Source: Pseudomonadota bacterium (lineage in GTDB: Bacteria > Desulfobacterota > Binatia > Binatales > Binataceae). Taken from it: a stretch of 64,000 nucleotides of DNA. Positions 8,815 through 16,999 of the stretch are shown here, piece by piece. The stretch's first letter is position 1. Each line of letters starts with the position of its first letter. A program made the position numbers and the translations under genes. The notes beneath the pieces were generated by a model that was given only the letters and a program-made list of their open reading frames with translations, had not been told where the DNA came from and did not search any database. The stretch spans positions 110,713-174,712 of the forward strand of contig JAJPIF010000025.1 of NCBI GenBank assembly GCA_021324885.1. Direction: 5' to 3'.

Positions 8815-9471
8815 CTAGCGGTTTTCAACCTGATCGCCGCCCGCTCCGCCCTGCTCACCTGCCGGAGCCGGCAACCTGGAGACCGCAACCTGCGCCGGCC
8901 GCAAAACCCGATCGCCGATGTAATATCCACGCACGAACTCATCGACGACCGTATTGGGTTCATGCCTAGTCGACTCGACGCTGTCCACCGCCTCATGCAA
9001 CAGGGGATCGAAGGGTTGGCCGATGGCGCTTAGCTGGGTCACGCCGTGGGCGCGCAGGAAGTCCCTCATCGAGCGCAAGACCATCTCGACCCCTTCCACG
9101 ATCGGCTTGCCGTTGCCGCCGTCGCGCGCCGCCTCGACCGCCCGTTCGAGGTTGTCGATGATTGAAAGCAGGTCCCGCAGCAGCGCCTCGCGCTGAATGC
9201 GCGCATTTTCTTCGGCCTGCTGACGAACCCGTTTACGCGTGTTTTCAGATTCCGCCAAGGCTCGCAGGTATTTGTCCTTGTATTCGGCGGCTTCGTTCTG
9301 TTTCTGTTCCAAAGCCCGTTGTTTCTCCTCGAGGGCCGCCATCGTTTCCCGCAGCTTGTGGCGCACTTCCTCCAACGACAATTCGTCAACCGCATCCGTC
9401 GCTCCGCGCGACCCACGGGTGGCATCCTCGACAGCGCCTTTGTCGTCGTTTTTGTTGATCTTTTCGCTCAT
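8815..9471 (-). CDS. grpE: Nucleotide exchange factor GrpE
   Basis: DnaK nucleotide exchange factor, 218 residues. An acidic N-terminal tail is followed by a long coiled-coil stretch ([20 protein letters not shown]) and the GrpE core [18 protein letters not shown]. The beta domain carries [16 protein letters not shown] and the family ending [18 protein letters not shown]. The ATG at 9471 is used; the in-frame GTG one codon earlier is also possible, and the RBS is weak. It lies between hrcA and dnaK. Confidence 0.97.
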   Translation of the reverse strand: MSEKINKNDDKGAVEDATRGSRGATDAVDELSLEEVRHKLRETMAALEEKQRALEQKQNEAAEYKDKYLRALAESENTRKRVRQQAEENARIQREALLRDLLSIIDNLERAVEAARDGGNGKPIVEGVEMVLRSMRDFLRAHGVTQLSAIGQPFDPLLHEAVDSVESTRHEPNTVVDEFVRGYYIGDRVLRPAQVAVSRLPAPAGEQGGAGGDQVENR

Positions 9472-9617
9472 CACACAAACCCCAGGACTTTATCTAAAGG
9501 TAATCACGCTTTGACCGTGCGCCATATCGACCCGGTCGATAAAGCGGTGATGGTCGACCGCGGTCATCCGTGGCCGCCCTGTGGCGCAACCTACTCCTGC
9601 GCAGGAATTATCGGACT

Positions 9618-10664
9618 TCAGGAACCGAGCACCCGCGAAAGCGCCTTGGCCGTGTAATCGACCAGGCCGATGACGCGCTCGTAATCCATCCGGACAGGAC
9701 CAACCACGCCCAGGCTGCCCAAGGGCATGGTTCCCCTGGTATAGGCCGCCGACACCACGCTCAGGTCGCTCAGGCGCGGGTCATGCTCGTCGCCAATGGA
9801 AACCTCAATAGTGCCGGCGGTCTCCAGTGTGCGTTCCAGCAAATCGAGCAGAGCGGTTTTGTCCTCCAACGCGCCCAGCAATTCACGTAACTTGTCGGGG
9901 TCATTGAATTCCGGCTGCTGCAAAGCTTTGGCACTGCCTTCAACATAGACCTCGGCAGGCACGTTTCGGCTGACGACCGCATCACCCAGGGTCAGGGCGG
10001 AGCGGATGAACTGATCGTAGCGGACGCGGTCTTCCTTAAGCGCCATTTCGATCCAGGCGCGTGCCTGTTCCAGCGTCCGTCCTTCCAGGCAATCGTCCAA
10101 ATAACGAGCCATCCGCTCGAGCTCTTCCTGCGTATGATCACGTCCGGTTTCGACGACGCGCGTCTGGACCCCGCCACCGCGCGCGACTAACACCGCCATC
10201 ACCTGCGATTCGCGCAGGCGGATAAAATTGACCCGCTCCAGCTCGATCGCTTCGAAACGCGGCGTCATCACCACGGCTGCCTGGCCGGTCAGCAGCGCGA
10301 GCAAACGTGAGGTTTCACGCATGATCTCGCTCAAATCGCGCACCCGCTCCGAGTAACAGTATTCGATTTGGACGCGATCTTGGCGCCCGATCTGCCGCTT
10401 CGGCATCAGGTAATCCACGTAATAGCGGAAAGCCTTCGCGGTCGGCACGCGGCCCGCCGAGGTATGGGGTTGATAAAGGAAATTTTCGGCTTCCAGCTGC
10501 GCCATCATGCTGCGCACGGTGGCCGCCCGAACACCCAGCGAATACCTGGAGACGATATGCTGCGACCCCACCGGCTCCGCCGTCGCAACGAAATCCTGAA
10601 TCACCGCGATCAGTAACACATGGTGTCGTCGGTCCAGATCTCCCGTCCGGGAATTCTTGGTCAT
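9618..10664 (-). CDS. hrcA: Heat-inducible transcription repressor HrcA
   Basis: Repressor of heat-shock genes, 348 residues, normal length. The N-terminal winged helix (AVIQDFVATAEPVGSQHI, then VRAATVRSMMAQLEAENFL) ends in the family hallmark PHTSAGRVPTAKAFRYYVD. The C-terminus has the conserved GPVRMDYERVIGLVDYTAKA. It is first in the block. In well-studied bacteria HrcA binds the CIRCE inverted repeat TTAGCACTC-N9-GAGTGCTAA. I could not find that sequence ahead of hrcA, grpE, dnaK, dnaJ or hsp20, so this HrcA may use a diverged operator. GGGGAA precedes the ATG. Confidence 0.97.
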   Translation of the reverse strand: MTKNSRTGDLDRRHHVLLIAVIQDFVATAEPVGSQHIVSRYSLGVRAATVRSMMAQLEAENFLYQPHTSAGRVPTAKAFRYYVDYLMPKRQIGRQDRVQIEYCYSERVRDLSEIMRETSRLLALLTGQAAVVMTPRFEAIELERVNFIRLRESQVMAVLVARGGGVQTRVVETGRDHTQEELERMARYLDDCLEGRTLEQARAWIEMALKEDRVRYDQFIRSALTLGDAVVSRNVPAEVYVEGSAKALQQPEFNDPDKLRELLGALEDKTALLDLLERTLETAGTIEVSIGDEHDPRLSDLSVVSAAYTRGTMPLGSLGVVGPVRMDYERVIGLVDYTAKALSRVLGS

Positions 10665-10801
10665 AGTTCCCCGTCCTATACCTCGATTTTGTTCCGTCCG
10701 TCACTTTTCTTTCAAGTATCGGGGACCTGATTTTCAAACAGCGTATCTGCGATCCGCGGCCCGATGGCGGATGGGACAAGCGTCGGCTATGCTGATGTGC
10801 G

Positions 10802-12403
10802 ATGGCATCGCGCGACAGAAAGCGCAAACCGGCGCCAACTTACATTCCAGCCGTCCCAGGTGAGGGATTGTGGCTGGAATGCGACGGGTACGACCGCCGG
10901 GCGTGGAAGGAGATCCAGGCTGACGCGCCCACGATCGCCGAACTGGTCGCGACCGGCAATAATCTGGTACCCCATTTCGGAGCCTTGCTCCAGGATCTCT
11001 TTGTCGGCCTGTTCAAATACAACCTGGTGTGGAACGGTCCCGACCGCGTCCGCCGCAGCGCTATTCTCAATCGCACGATCTTGCAGGAACTGTTCGCCTC
11101 CCAGCCCTTCGAAGCATTGAAAACGCGCACCCTGCTGGAAGAGGACAAAGCCGCGATTGCGGCTTTGGCACTGGCCGAGGAAGTCATCGAGATGGTCCGC
11201 AGCCAGCGTTTGCTCAACCGGCGCGAGATACTGGACCTGTGGGACCTCAAGCATCAGGAGGAGGATTTAAAGGAGCGCGGCGAAGCGCTCAAGGCGTTAA
11301 CCGAGCAGCCTCCAAACCAGGGCCAGGACGTCGGTCAGGAAGGCCCTGCCGACAAAGAGATGGCGCGCAAGGTGGAGGAGTTGAAGGAGGCCGCCAATCG
11401 CGCCGCCCAGGTCTCCGAAGCGCGACTTAACCAGAAGGCGCGCGAAATGGAGCAGACGCTCAAACAGGCGCGCCTGTCCGAACTCAAGCGCCTGCAGCGC
11501 AAAGGCGCCCAGTTGGCCCAGGAGATCGATGAGATTGCCGAGGATGCGCAGGATTTCAGCTTGGAATTCGGCCAGGCCGGACGCCTGGCGGCGGGCCAAC
11601 GGCTGGAATTGGGACGCAAACTGGCGCGCAATCGCAAGATTGCCGAACTGGCCCGCATGGTTGGCCGCTTCAAGCAGGACGCGTTGGCCTTGCGGCGCAA
11701 AAACCTCGACCGCGGCTCAAGCGAACTCTATGACATCGAGCGCGGGTCGGAACTGGCCCGCCTGATTCCCGCCGAACTGACCGCGCTGCATCATCCGATC
11801 CTCTTTCGCGATTTCAAGCGCCGCCTGCTGGAAAACGAAATCCTCCAATATCAGCTCCTGCACGATGAGCAAAAGGGCAAAGGTCCGATGGTGGTGTGCC
11901 TCGATCTGAGTTCCTCGATGCAGGGCGACAAGGAATTGTGGGGCAAGGCGGTTACGCTTACCCTGATGGATTTGGCGCGCCGCCAGCGACGGCTCTTCCG
12001 CGCGGTGCTGTTTTCCTCGGGCGAGGCAAGCCTCAAGGTCCTCGACATGAACAACCAGCGCCGTTATGAACCGGAGCTTTCCAAAGTGATCGAACTGGCG
12101 GAGTATTTCCCCGGCGGCGGCACCGAATTCGAACGCCCGATCGATGCGGCCGTGGAACTGCTTGGTAACAAAAAGCTGCAGCGCGGTGACATCGTGATCA
12201 TCACCGATGGCGAGTGTCAGGTCAGCCCCCAATGGCTCGCGCAACTCAATCAACGCAAGGACGAGTTGCAGTTCAAGATCTTCGGCGTGCTCGTCGACAT
12301 GGGTTCCAACGACACCTCGACACTGACCCAGTTCAGCGACCGGGTAACGTCGGTCAAACAACTGAGCGCCAAAGACACCCGCCAGATCTTCCTCAATGTG
12401 TAA
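10802..12403 (+). CDS. VWA domain protein, ViaA-like
   Basis: Soluble 533-residue protein with a C-terminal von Willebrand factor A domain. The metal-dependent adhesion site is complete: DLSSSM near residue 367, Thr in PGGGTEFERP, and Asp in VIITDGE. The central region (about 155-300) is long, charged and helical, probably coiled coil (KEMARKVEELKEAANRAAQ). The stretch PILFRDFKRRLLENEILQYQ just before the VWA domain is typical of ViaA/CoxE-like proteins that partner a MoxR-type AAA+ ATPase. No such ATPase gene is in the window, so its partner must be elsewhere. It is divergent from hrcA across 137 bp. No clear RBS precedes the ATG. The domain is certain; the ViaA-like role is inference. Confidence 0.88.
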   Translation: MASRDRKRKPAPTYIPAVPGEGLWLECDGYDRRAWKEIQADAPTIAELVATGNNLVPHFGALLQDLFVGLFKYNLVWNGPDRVRRSAILNRTILQELFASQPFEALKTRTLLEEDKAAIAALALAEEVIEMVRSQRLLNRREILDLWDLKHQEEDLKERGEALKALTEQPPNQGQDVGQEGPADKEMARKVEELKEAANRAAQVSEARLNQKAREMEQTLKQARLSELKRLQRKGAQLAQEIDEIAEDAQDFSLEFGQAGRLAAGQRLELGRKLARNRKIAELARMVGRFKQDALALRRKNLDRGSSELYDIERGSELARLIPAELTALHHPILFRDFKRRLLENEILQYQLLHDEQKGKGPMVVCLDLSSSMQGDKELWGKAVTLTLMDLARRQRRLFRAVLFSSGEASLKVLDMNNQRRYEPELSKVIELAEYFPGGGTEFERPIDAAVELLGNKKLQRGDIVIITDGECQVSPQWLAQLNQRKDELQFKIFGVLVDMGSNDTSTLTQFSDRVTSVKQLSAKDTRQIFLNV

Positions 12404-12461
12404 CTGGTAAGGACATGCGTTCCTGGCTGAAGGTATTGGGCAGGCGTCCCCGCTTATCCCA

Positions 12462-13685
12462 CTACCTCAGGCTCAATGGCAGCGACTTCAGGCCGCGGCC
12501 AAAGGCCTGGACTGCGTACTGCGGGCGCCATCCTTCGGGGATGCTCAGGTGGGGAAAGCGTTCCAGCACCATCTGGACCGCGATTTTTCCCTGCAAACGC
12601 GCCGGCGCCGCGCCGATACAGAAATGGACCCCCTCGCCGAAGCCGAGATGGTCGTTGGGATCGCGCGTGATGTCGAATTCATCGGGATCCTGGAACACCG
12701 CGGGGTCGCGGTTGGCGGCGCCGGTAACGACATAAACCGGAGTGCGCGCCGGTATCGAGGTCCCGCCAATCTCCACATCTTCGGTGGTCACCCGGAACAA
12801 GGTTTGCACAGGACCGTCATAGCGCAGGGTCTCCTCGATCAGGTCCGGAACCAGCGCCGGATTTGCGCGAAGCTGTTCGAGCAGTTCCGGGCGCGTGACC
12901 ATCTGGTAAAGCGCTCCACTGATCGAGTCGGCGGTGGTCGAAATGCCGCCTGTCACCAGCACCATGACCATCCCAAACAACTCCAGTTCGTTGATCTTTT
13001 CGTCCGCCTCATGCGCCGCAATCGCCAAACTGATCAGGTCCTGGCCGCCGCTGCGTGCGCGCCGGCGTCTGATCAGATCGGTGATATAGGTGTGGCGCGA
13101 TGAAAGGTAATCGTCCGTGTAAAGCGTCTGGCCCGGCGCCCCGATACTGCGCACCAGATCATAATCGCGCTCGGGGATATCCAGCAGATGGCCGAACACC
13201 CTGACCGGAAGCTCCACCGCCAGTGACCTGACGGCGTCGACCTGGGACTGCCCGGACCAACTGTCGAGAATACGCCCGCAGATCGCGCGGAACTGCGGCT
13301 CCATGTCATAGATCCTGCGCACCGCCATCGAGGGCGCCGCCACCCGCCGCAGCCGAGTGTGAATCGGGGGATCGACGAAAGTCATCACTGGCACGCCTCG
13401 AAAGGCGTCGAAGTCCTCGGTCCCCGGCAGATTGGGATTGACGCTGGAGTAGCGCTTGTGATCGCGCAGCACTTCGACGCAGTCGTGATAGCGCGAAACG
13501 ATTCCCCATTGGATGGCGCGGCGCTCGACCATGATCGGCGGCGACGCCAGCAGCGAGCGGTAGTAGGGAATCGGATCGGAGCCGACGGCCGGATCCGACG
13601 AGTCGTATTTGAATTTGAGACTCGGGTTGACTGCTGTTCCGTACGCGGCTTGGTAAATCGTCGGGCTTGGCGGCGTATTGGACAT
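12462..13685 (-). CDS. Cytochrome P450
   Basis: Bacterial class I-type P450 monooxygenase, 407 residues, soluble. The heme-binding loop FGEGVHFCIGAAPARLQ has the cysteine ligand. The K-helix E-x-x-R lies in IEETLRYDGPVQ, and the oxygen-binding I-helix is VTGGISTTADSISG. A PERF-like region follows (DPDEFDITRDPNDHLGFG). Start: the reading frame stays open 400 bp further upstream, but that part is antisense to the SDR gene; the ATG at 13685 (MSNTPPSP) gives family length. It is divergent from the SDR gene, with a palindrome between them that could serve both promoters. Redox partners (ferredoxin and reductase) are not nearby. The substrate is unknown. Confidence 0.94.
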   Translation of the reverse strand: MSNTPPSPTIYQAAYGTAVNPSLKFKYDSSDPAVGSDPIPYYRSLLASPPIMVERRAIQWGIVSRYHDCVEVLRDHKRYSSVNPNLPGTEDFDAFRGVPVMTFVDPPIHTRLRRVAAPSMAVRRIYDMEPQFRAICGRILDSWSGQSQVDAVRSLAVELPVRVFGHLLDIPERDYDLVRSIGAPGQTLYTDDYLSSRHTYITDLIRRRRARSGGQDLISLAIAAHEADEKINELELFGMVMVLVTGGISTTADSISGALYQMVTRPELLEQLRANPALVPDLIEETLRYDGPVQTLFRVTTEDVEIGGTSIPARTPVYVVTGAANRDPAVFQDPDEFDITRDPNDHLGFGEGVHFCIGAAPARLQGKIAVQMVLERFPHLSIPEGWRPQYAVQAFGRGLKSLPLSLR

Positions 13686-13703
13686 ATTATGGCACCCCGC
13701 CCG

Positions 13704-13716
13704 CGATCTTAGATCG
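13704..13716. promoter_or_regulatory. Palindrome in the P450/SDR divergent promoter region
   Basis: A perfect inverted repeat CGATC-TTA-GATCG, inside a wider imperfect pair CGCGAT/ATCGCG (13702-13723), lies 18 bp upstream of the P450 start. A TTGACA box for the SDR direction follows at 13727-13732, with only a weak -10 (TTTGCT) 17 bp later. It is a reasonable operator candidate, but it is short enough to be chance in a sequence rich in GATC and CGATCG. Confidence 0.35.
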
Positions 13717-13803
13717 AATCGCGATGTTGACAAACCGCGGATGACGTTCTTTGCTGGCGCAGCAATCAAACGCCGGACGGCCGGCGAATTTTGGAGAACG
13801 CAA

Positions 13804-14598
13804 ATGGGGTTAAAGGGACAAACCGCGCTGGTGACCGGATCCAGCCGCGGCATCGGCCGCAGGATCGCCGTGGCTCTGGCGCGCGAAGGCGCCGACGTAA
13901 TTTTGAGCGCCAGGACCGTCAAACCCGGAACCGGCGACCATCCGGGCAGCCTCCAGGAAGCTGCCGCCGAATGCGAAGCGGCGGGCGTAAAGGCGGTGGC
14001 GTTGCGATGCGATCTGACCGTCGAAGATGAGGTCCGGCGGATGTGCCGCGACGCGCTGGAGCGTTGCGGCCAGGTAGATATCGTCGTCAATAACGGCGCC
14101 TACTTCAGCGAGGACCAGCACTATACGCCCTTTCTCCAGTTTCGATGGGAAAACTGGCACAACTACGTCAACGCCAACCTGCTGGCGCCGGTGCTGGTCT
14201 GCCGCGAATTGCTGCCGCGGATGATCGAGCGCAAACACGGCATTATCATCAATATCACTTCGAATCTGGCGACCACGGAAATGGCCGCGCTGCCGGGCAA
14301 GGGCGGTGCCGCGATTGCCTACGGCGCCGTCAAGGGCGGCATGCATCGGTTCTCGCAGGGACTGGCCAAGGAAACCGGCGTCCACGGCATACCAACGATC
14401 CTTGTGGATCCCGGCTACACGTTGACGGAAAGAGTCGAGAAAAACAGTGGGCGGCTGGGCGGACTGGACACCAGCCAGGCTCATTCGATGGAGTTGGCGG
14501 CAAAAACCGTGGCCAACCTGTGCGGCCATCCAAACATCATGTTCTTTAACGGCAAAACCGTGATCGCCGCCGACTATGTGCGGGAGCATAATCTCTGA
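13804..14598 (+). CDS. Short-chain dehydrogenase/reductase
   Basis: NAD(P)-dependent SDR oxidoreductase, 264 residues. The cofactor motif is TGSSRGIG near residues 12-19, and the NNAG motif appears as NNGAYFS. The catalytic Ser lies in IINITSNLA, and Tyr and Lys are in IAYGAVKGGMHRF. The usual P-G motif after the fifth helix is VDPGYTLTE. The ATG at 13804 is chosen because GGAG lies 7 nt upstream and it gives the normal N-terminus MGLKGQTALVTG; an earlier open frame is not used. It is followed after 18 bp by an LLM oxidoreductase and is probably cotranscribed with it. It likely interconverts an alcohol and ketone in the same catabolic route as the divergent P450. Confidence 0.95.
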   Translation: MGLKGQTALVTGSSRGIGRRIAVALAREGADVILSARTVKPGTGDHPGSLQEAAAECEAAGVKAVALRCDLTVEDEVRRMCRDALERCGQVDIVVNNGAYFSEDQHYTPFLQFRWENWHNYVNANLLAPVLVCRELLPRMIERKHGIIINITSNLATTEMAALPGKGGAAIAYGAVKGGMHRFSQGLAKETGVHGIPTILVDPGYTLTERVEKNSGRLGGLDTSQAHSMELAAKTVANLCGHPNIMFFNGKTVIAADYVREHNL

Positions 14599-14616
14599 AA
14601 AGGATGGTGGTGCCCA

Positions 14617-15642
14617 ATGAAGTTCGGCGTCCTTTACAACATCGACTACCATCCTGAGGTGCATGGCAGCAGCGCCGACTATTACGCGCAGATTCTCGAG
14701 CAGATTCAGATCCTCGAAGAACTCCGCTTTGATTCGGCCTGGTTTGGCGAACATCATTACGCTGGCTACTCATTCGGAGCACCCGCGGTAATCGCGACCG
14801 CCGCCGCCGCGAAAACCAGCAAAATACGGCTGGGCACCGGCGTCTCACTGGTGCCATTGCACAATCCTCTGCGTCTGGCGGAGGAATACGCGATGCTCGA
14901 TGTGCTGAGCAACGGACGGCTGGAATACGGCGTCGGGCGCGGGTTTCTGAACTATGCCTATCAGCTTATGGGGGTCGATCGGTCGGAAAGTTTCGACCGT
15001 TTTCGCGAGGGCACGGATTTGATAATCGCAGCGTGGACAGCGGACCAGCCGTTTTCGTTCCATGGTAAATTCTGGAACATCGACGACTACCATTTCTTTC
15101 CGCCACCGGTGCAAAAACCCCATCCCGCAATTTACGCCTCGGGTACGGCAACGCGCGAAAGCTACGTTTATGCGGCGACCCGCGGGCTTCATCTATGCAC
15201 GGCCTTCTTTATACCGGATAAGGAGGGCGTGCGGGCCAATATCGCGCTCTACCGCAGAACGCTGGCTGAAAGCGGCCACGATCCGTCGACGCGCGACGTA
15301 GCCGGCGTGTTCCCGATGTACTGCGGGGAATCCCGCGCTGATTCGATCCGCTACGGCGGTCAATGTACGATCAATTATTTCAAGTTCTTCGGCTCGCTTG
15401 AACGCGGTCCCGAACCAAGTTCAGGCCAGGGGTTCGGAAACAAACCTATCGAGTTTTATGACCATCTTGGGCTGGTTCTGCTGGGTGACCCCGATTACTT
15501 GATCGATCGGATTCGATGGGCGGCGGAGTATTACGACACCAATTACCTGCTGTTCGAAGTGGCCCAGGGCGGCGCTTCGCATGAACAGACGATCCAATCC
15601 CTGCGCCGCTTCGCCCGATACGTCATGCCCGCATTCAAGTGA
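14617..15642 (+). CDS. LLM class flavin-dependent oxidoreductase
   Basis: Luciferase-like monooxygenase, 341 residues, expected to use reduced FMN or F420 and oxygen. The family signatures are SAWFGEHHYAGYSFG near residue 37, KIRLGTGVSLVPLHNPLRLA near residue 68, and GRLEYGVGRGF. The C-terminus has the helix region YLIDRIRWAAEYYDTNYLLF. It is one of three LLM proteins in the window (others at 28.1 and 40.5 kb). They share the overall fold motifs but little else by eye, so they probably act on different substrates. It lies 18 bp after the SDR gene. Confidence 0.93.
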   Translation: MKFGVLYNIDYHPEVHGSSADYYAQILEQIQILEELRFDSAWFGEHHYAGYSFGAPAVIATAAAAKTSKIRLGTGVSLVPLHNPLRLAEEYAMLDVLSNGRLEYGVGRGFLNYAYQLMGVDRSESFDRFREGTDLIIAAWTADQPFSFHGKFWNIDDYHFFPPPVQKPHPAIYASGTATRESYVYAATRGLHLCTAFFIPDKEGVRANIALYRRTLAESGHDPSTRDVAGVFPMYCGESRADSIRYGGQCTINYFKFFGSLERGPEPSSGQGFGNKPIEFYDHLGLVLLGDPDYLIDRIRWAAEYYDTNYLLFEVAQGGASHEQTIQSLRRFARYVMPAFK

Positions 15643-15674
15643 CAATCGATCTGCGCAACTCTGCCTCATCGCGG

Positions 15675-16418
15675 CTAGAAGTCGAGCGGCAGTTGTAGAT
15701 ATTCGCGATAGATAAAGTCGCGATGCTCGAGCAAAAGCGGGGTCAGCGCCGCCTCTACCACCGGACCGTTGTCGCTGTACATGCGCCTAAGCCCCGGAGC
15801 GATTGGGCATACCTCTTGCGGCAACGGCGCCATCATGGCCGCGAAGGTGGTCCAATATATATCCAGCGCGGAAAGACGATCACCGACAAAAAAGCGGCTC
15901 CCCGATTGATGCTGATGTTGTAGAAGCTTCGAAAGCGAAGTCAGGATCCGCGCCACCCTGGCAGGAGCCTCCGCAGCCGCGCCCTCATCGTATCCATACT
16001 TCTGCATCATGGAACCCATCAGCGCCCGTGCGCGGCCCTGGCTTTCGGTTCTGCTGAGCGTACGCTTAAACATCATCAGACGGCGCGACCATCCCAGTCC
16101 ATTCTCACCACAGATCTCATTGGCGTAGCCAAACATCACCACCCGATCCGCGATATTCTCGGGAATCAGCGACGGTTGCGGAGCCAGGCGCTCGAATAGA
16201 TACAATTGATCGTTCCATATGTTTCGCGGACGCTCATCGTTCCAGATTACGGAGGGCGCGCTCGTCTGCGAAGTCCATTGCTTAAGTTCGGGATTATCTC
16301 CGCCCACTTCCTGAGCAACCGGGATATAGGAAAGTTTTTTGACGTAGCAGATGCTTTTGGCGGCTTCGCTCCACGGGCCGGGACCACCAGGCGACAACAC
16401 AATCCTGAGCCCCGGCAT
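15675..16418 (-). CDS. Glutathione S-transferase-like protein
   Basis: Two-domain GST-fold protein of 247 residues. The thioredoxin-like N-terminal domain runs MPGLRIVLSPGGPGPWSE to NIWNDQLYLFERLAP, and NDERPRNIW sits where GSTs bind glutathione. The helical C-terminal domain includes FFVGDRLSALDIYWTTFA, which carries the conserved N-capping Asp of GST helix 6. Start: the ATG at 16418 has GGGAGG 8 nt upstream; an ATG 33 bp further upstream has no RBS and would add 11 unneeded residues. It converges with the LLM gene and is followed by a small unknown gene. Detoxification or glutathione-dependent isomerisation are options; the substrate is unknown. Confidence 0.85.
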   Translation of the reverse strand: MPGLRIVLSPGGPGPWSEAAKSICYVKKLSYIPVAQEVGGDNPELKQWTSQTSAPSVIWNDERPRNIWNDQLYLFERLAPQPSLIPENIADRVVMFGYANEICGENGLGWSRRLMMFKRTLSRTESQGRARALMGSMMQKYGYDEGAAAEAPARVARILTSLSKLLQHQHQSGSRFFVGDRLSALDIYWTTFAAMMAPLPQEVCPIAPGLRRMYSDNGPVVEAALTPLLLEHRDFIYREYLQLPLDF

Positions 16419-16481
16419 CGCTTTTGCCTCCCTGACCTCGATGTAGTTCATAGCGCTGCCCGAGTCCTTCCTAAACTGATT

Positions 16482-16865
16482 CTATGACGCAGCTCGCTCG
16501 TACACGCCGCGTTCCTTACGTTTGACGAGCCCGGAGTCGATCCAGCGCGTAATCGCGGCAAAGATTTCGCCCGATCGTTTGTCGCCCACTCCACGCACCG
16601 ACCGCACATCGGAGGCGGTAAAGCGCCGGGGCAATTTGTCGAGCACGGCGCGCCAGTTCATCCTGCCGCCGCTCGACGCCGCAGGGGCGCCGTTGCTGAA
16701 AGCGGCGGTTTTGGCCTCTCCCGTGATTGCCGCCAGCTGCTGCTCCTGCTTTCGCAGTTCATTCAAATCCGATTCAGCGGCGCGAATATCCCTGCGCAAC
16801 CGGTTTAGCGCGGCGATCGCCTGCTGGCGGACGCTTTCAAAAGCCGAACTATCCTTTCTGGGCAT
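16482..16865 (-). CDS. Small coiled-coil/winged-helix-like protein, unknown function
   Basis: Protein of 127 residues whose family I cannot name. Residues 5-50 are charged and heptad-like (QAIAALNRLRRDIRAAESDL) and probably form a coiled coil. A short Ala/Ser/Gly linker follows. The C-terminal part (MNWRAVLDKLPRRFTASDVR, then SGEIFAAITRWIDSGLVKRK) looks like a winged-helix domain with a terminal basic wing. AGAGGAG lies 9 nt before the ATG. It is isolated between the GST-like and HpaB-like genes on the same strand. It may be a DNA-binding or nucleoid-associated protein; this is inference from shape and charge only. Confidence 0.75.
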   Translation of the reverse strand: MPRKDSSAFESVRQQAIAALNRLRRDIRAAESDLNELRKQEQQLAAITGEAKTAAFSNGAPAASSGGRMNWRAVLDKLPRRFTASDVRSVRGVGDKRSGEIFAAITRWIDSGLVKRKERGVYERAAS

Positions 16866-16999
16866 CGCTGATCTCCTCTGTTTCGCAATTGAGTACCTAT
16901 ATATTATCCTGGCGAAAAATCAATCAACAAACGTGTTGTCCCGTCGATCCGGGATTCACAAAAATTGAGGGTCGATTGACAGGAACTGAAGTTCCCCAG

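Noticed and set aside
13686-14090. N-terminal extension of the P450 frame
   Set aside because: It runs over the SDR gene on the other strand, is low-complexity, and the P450 is full length from 13685.
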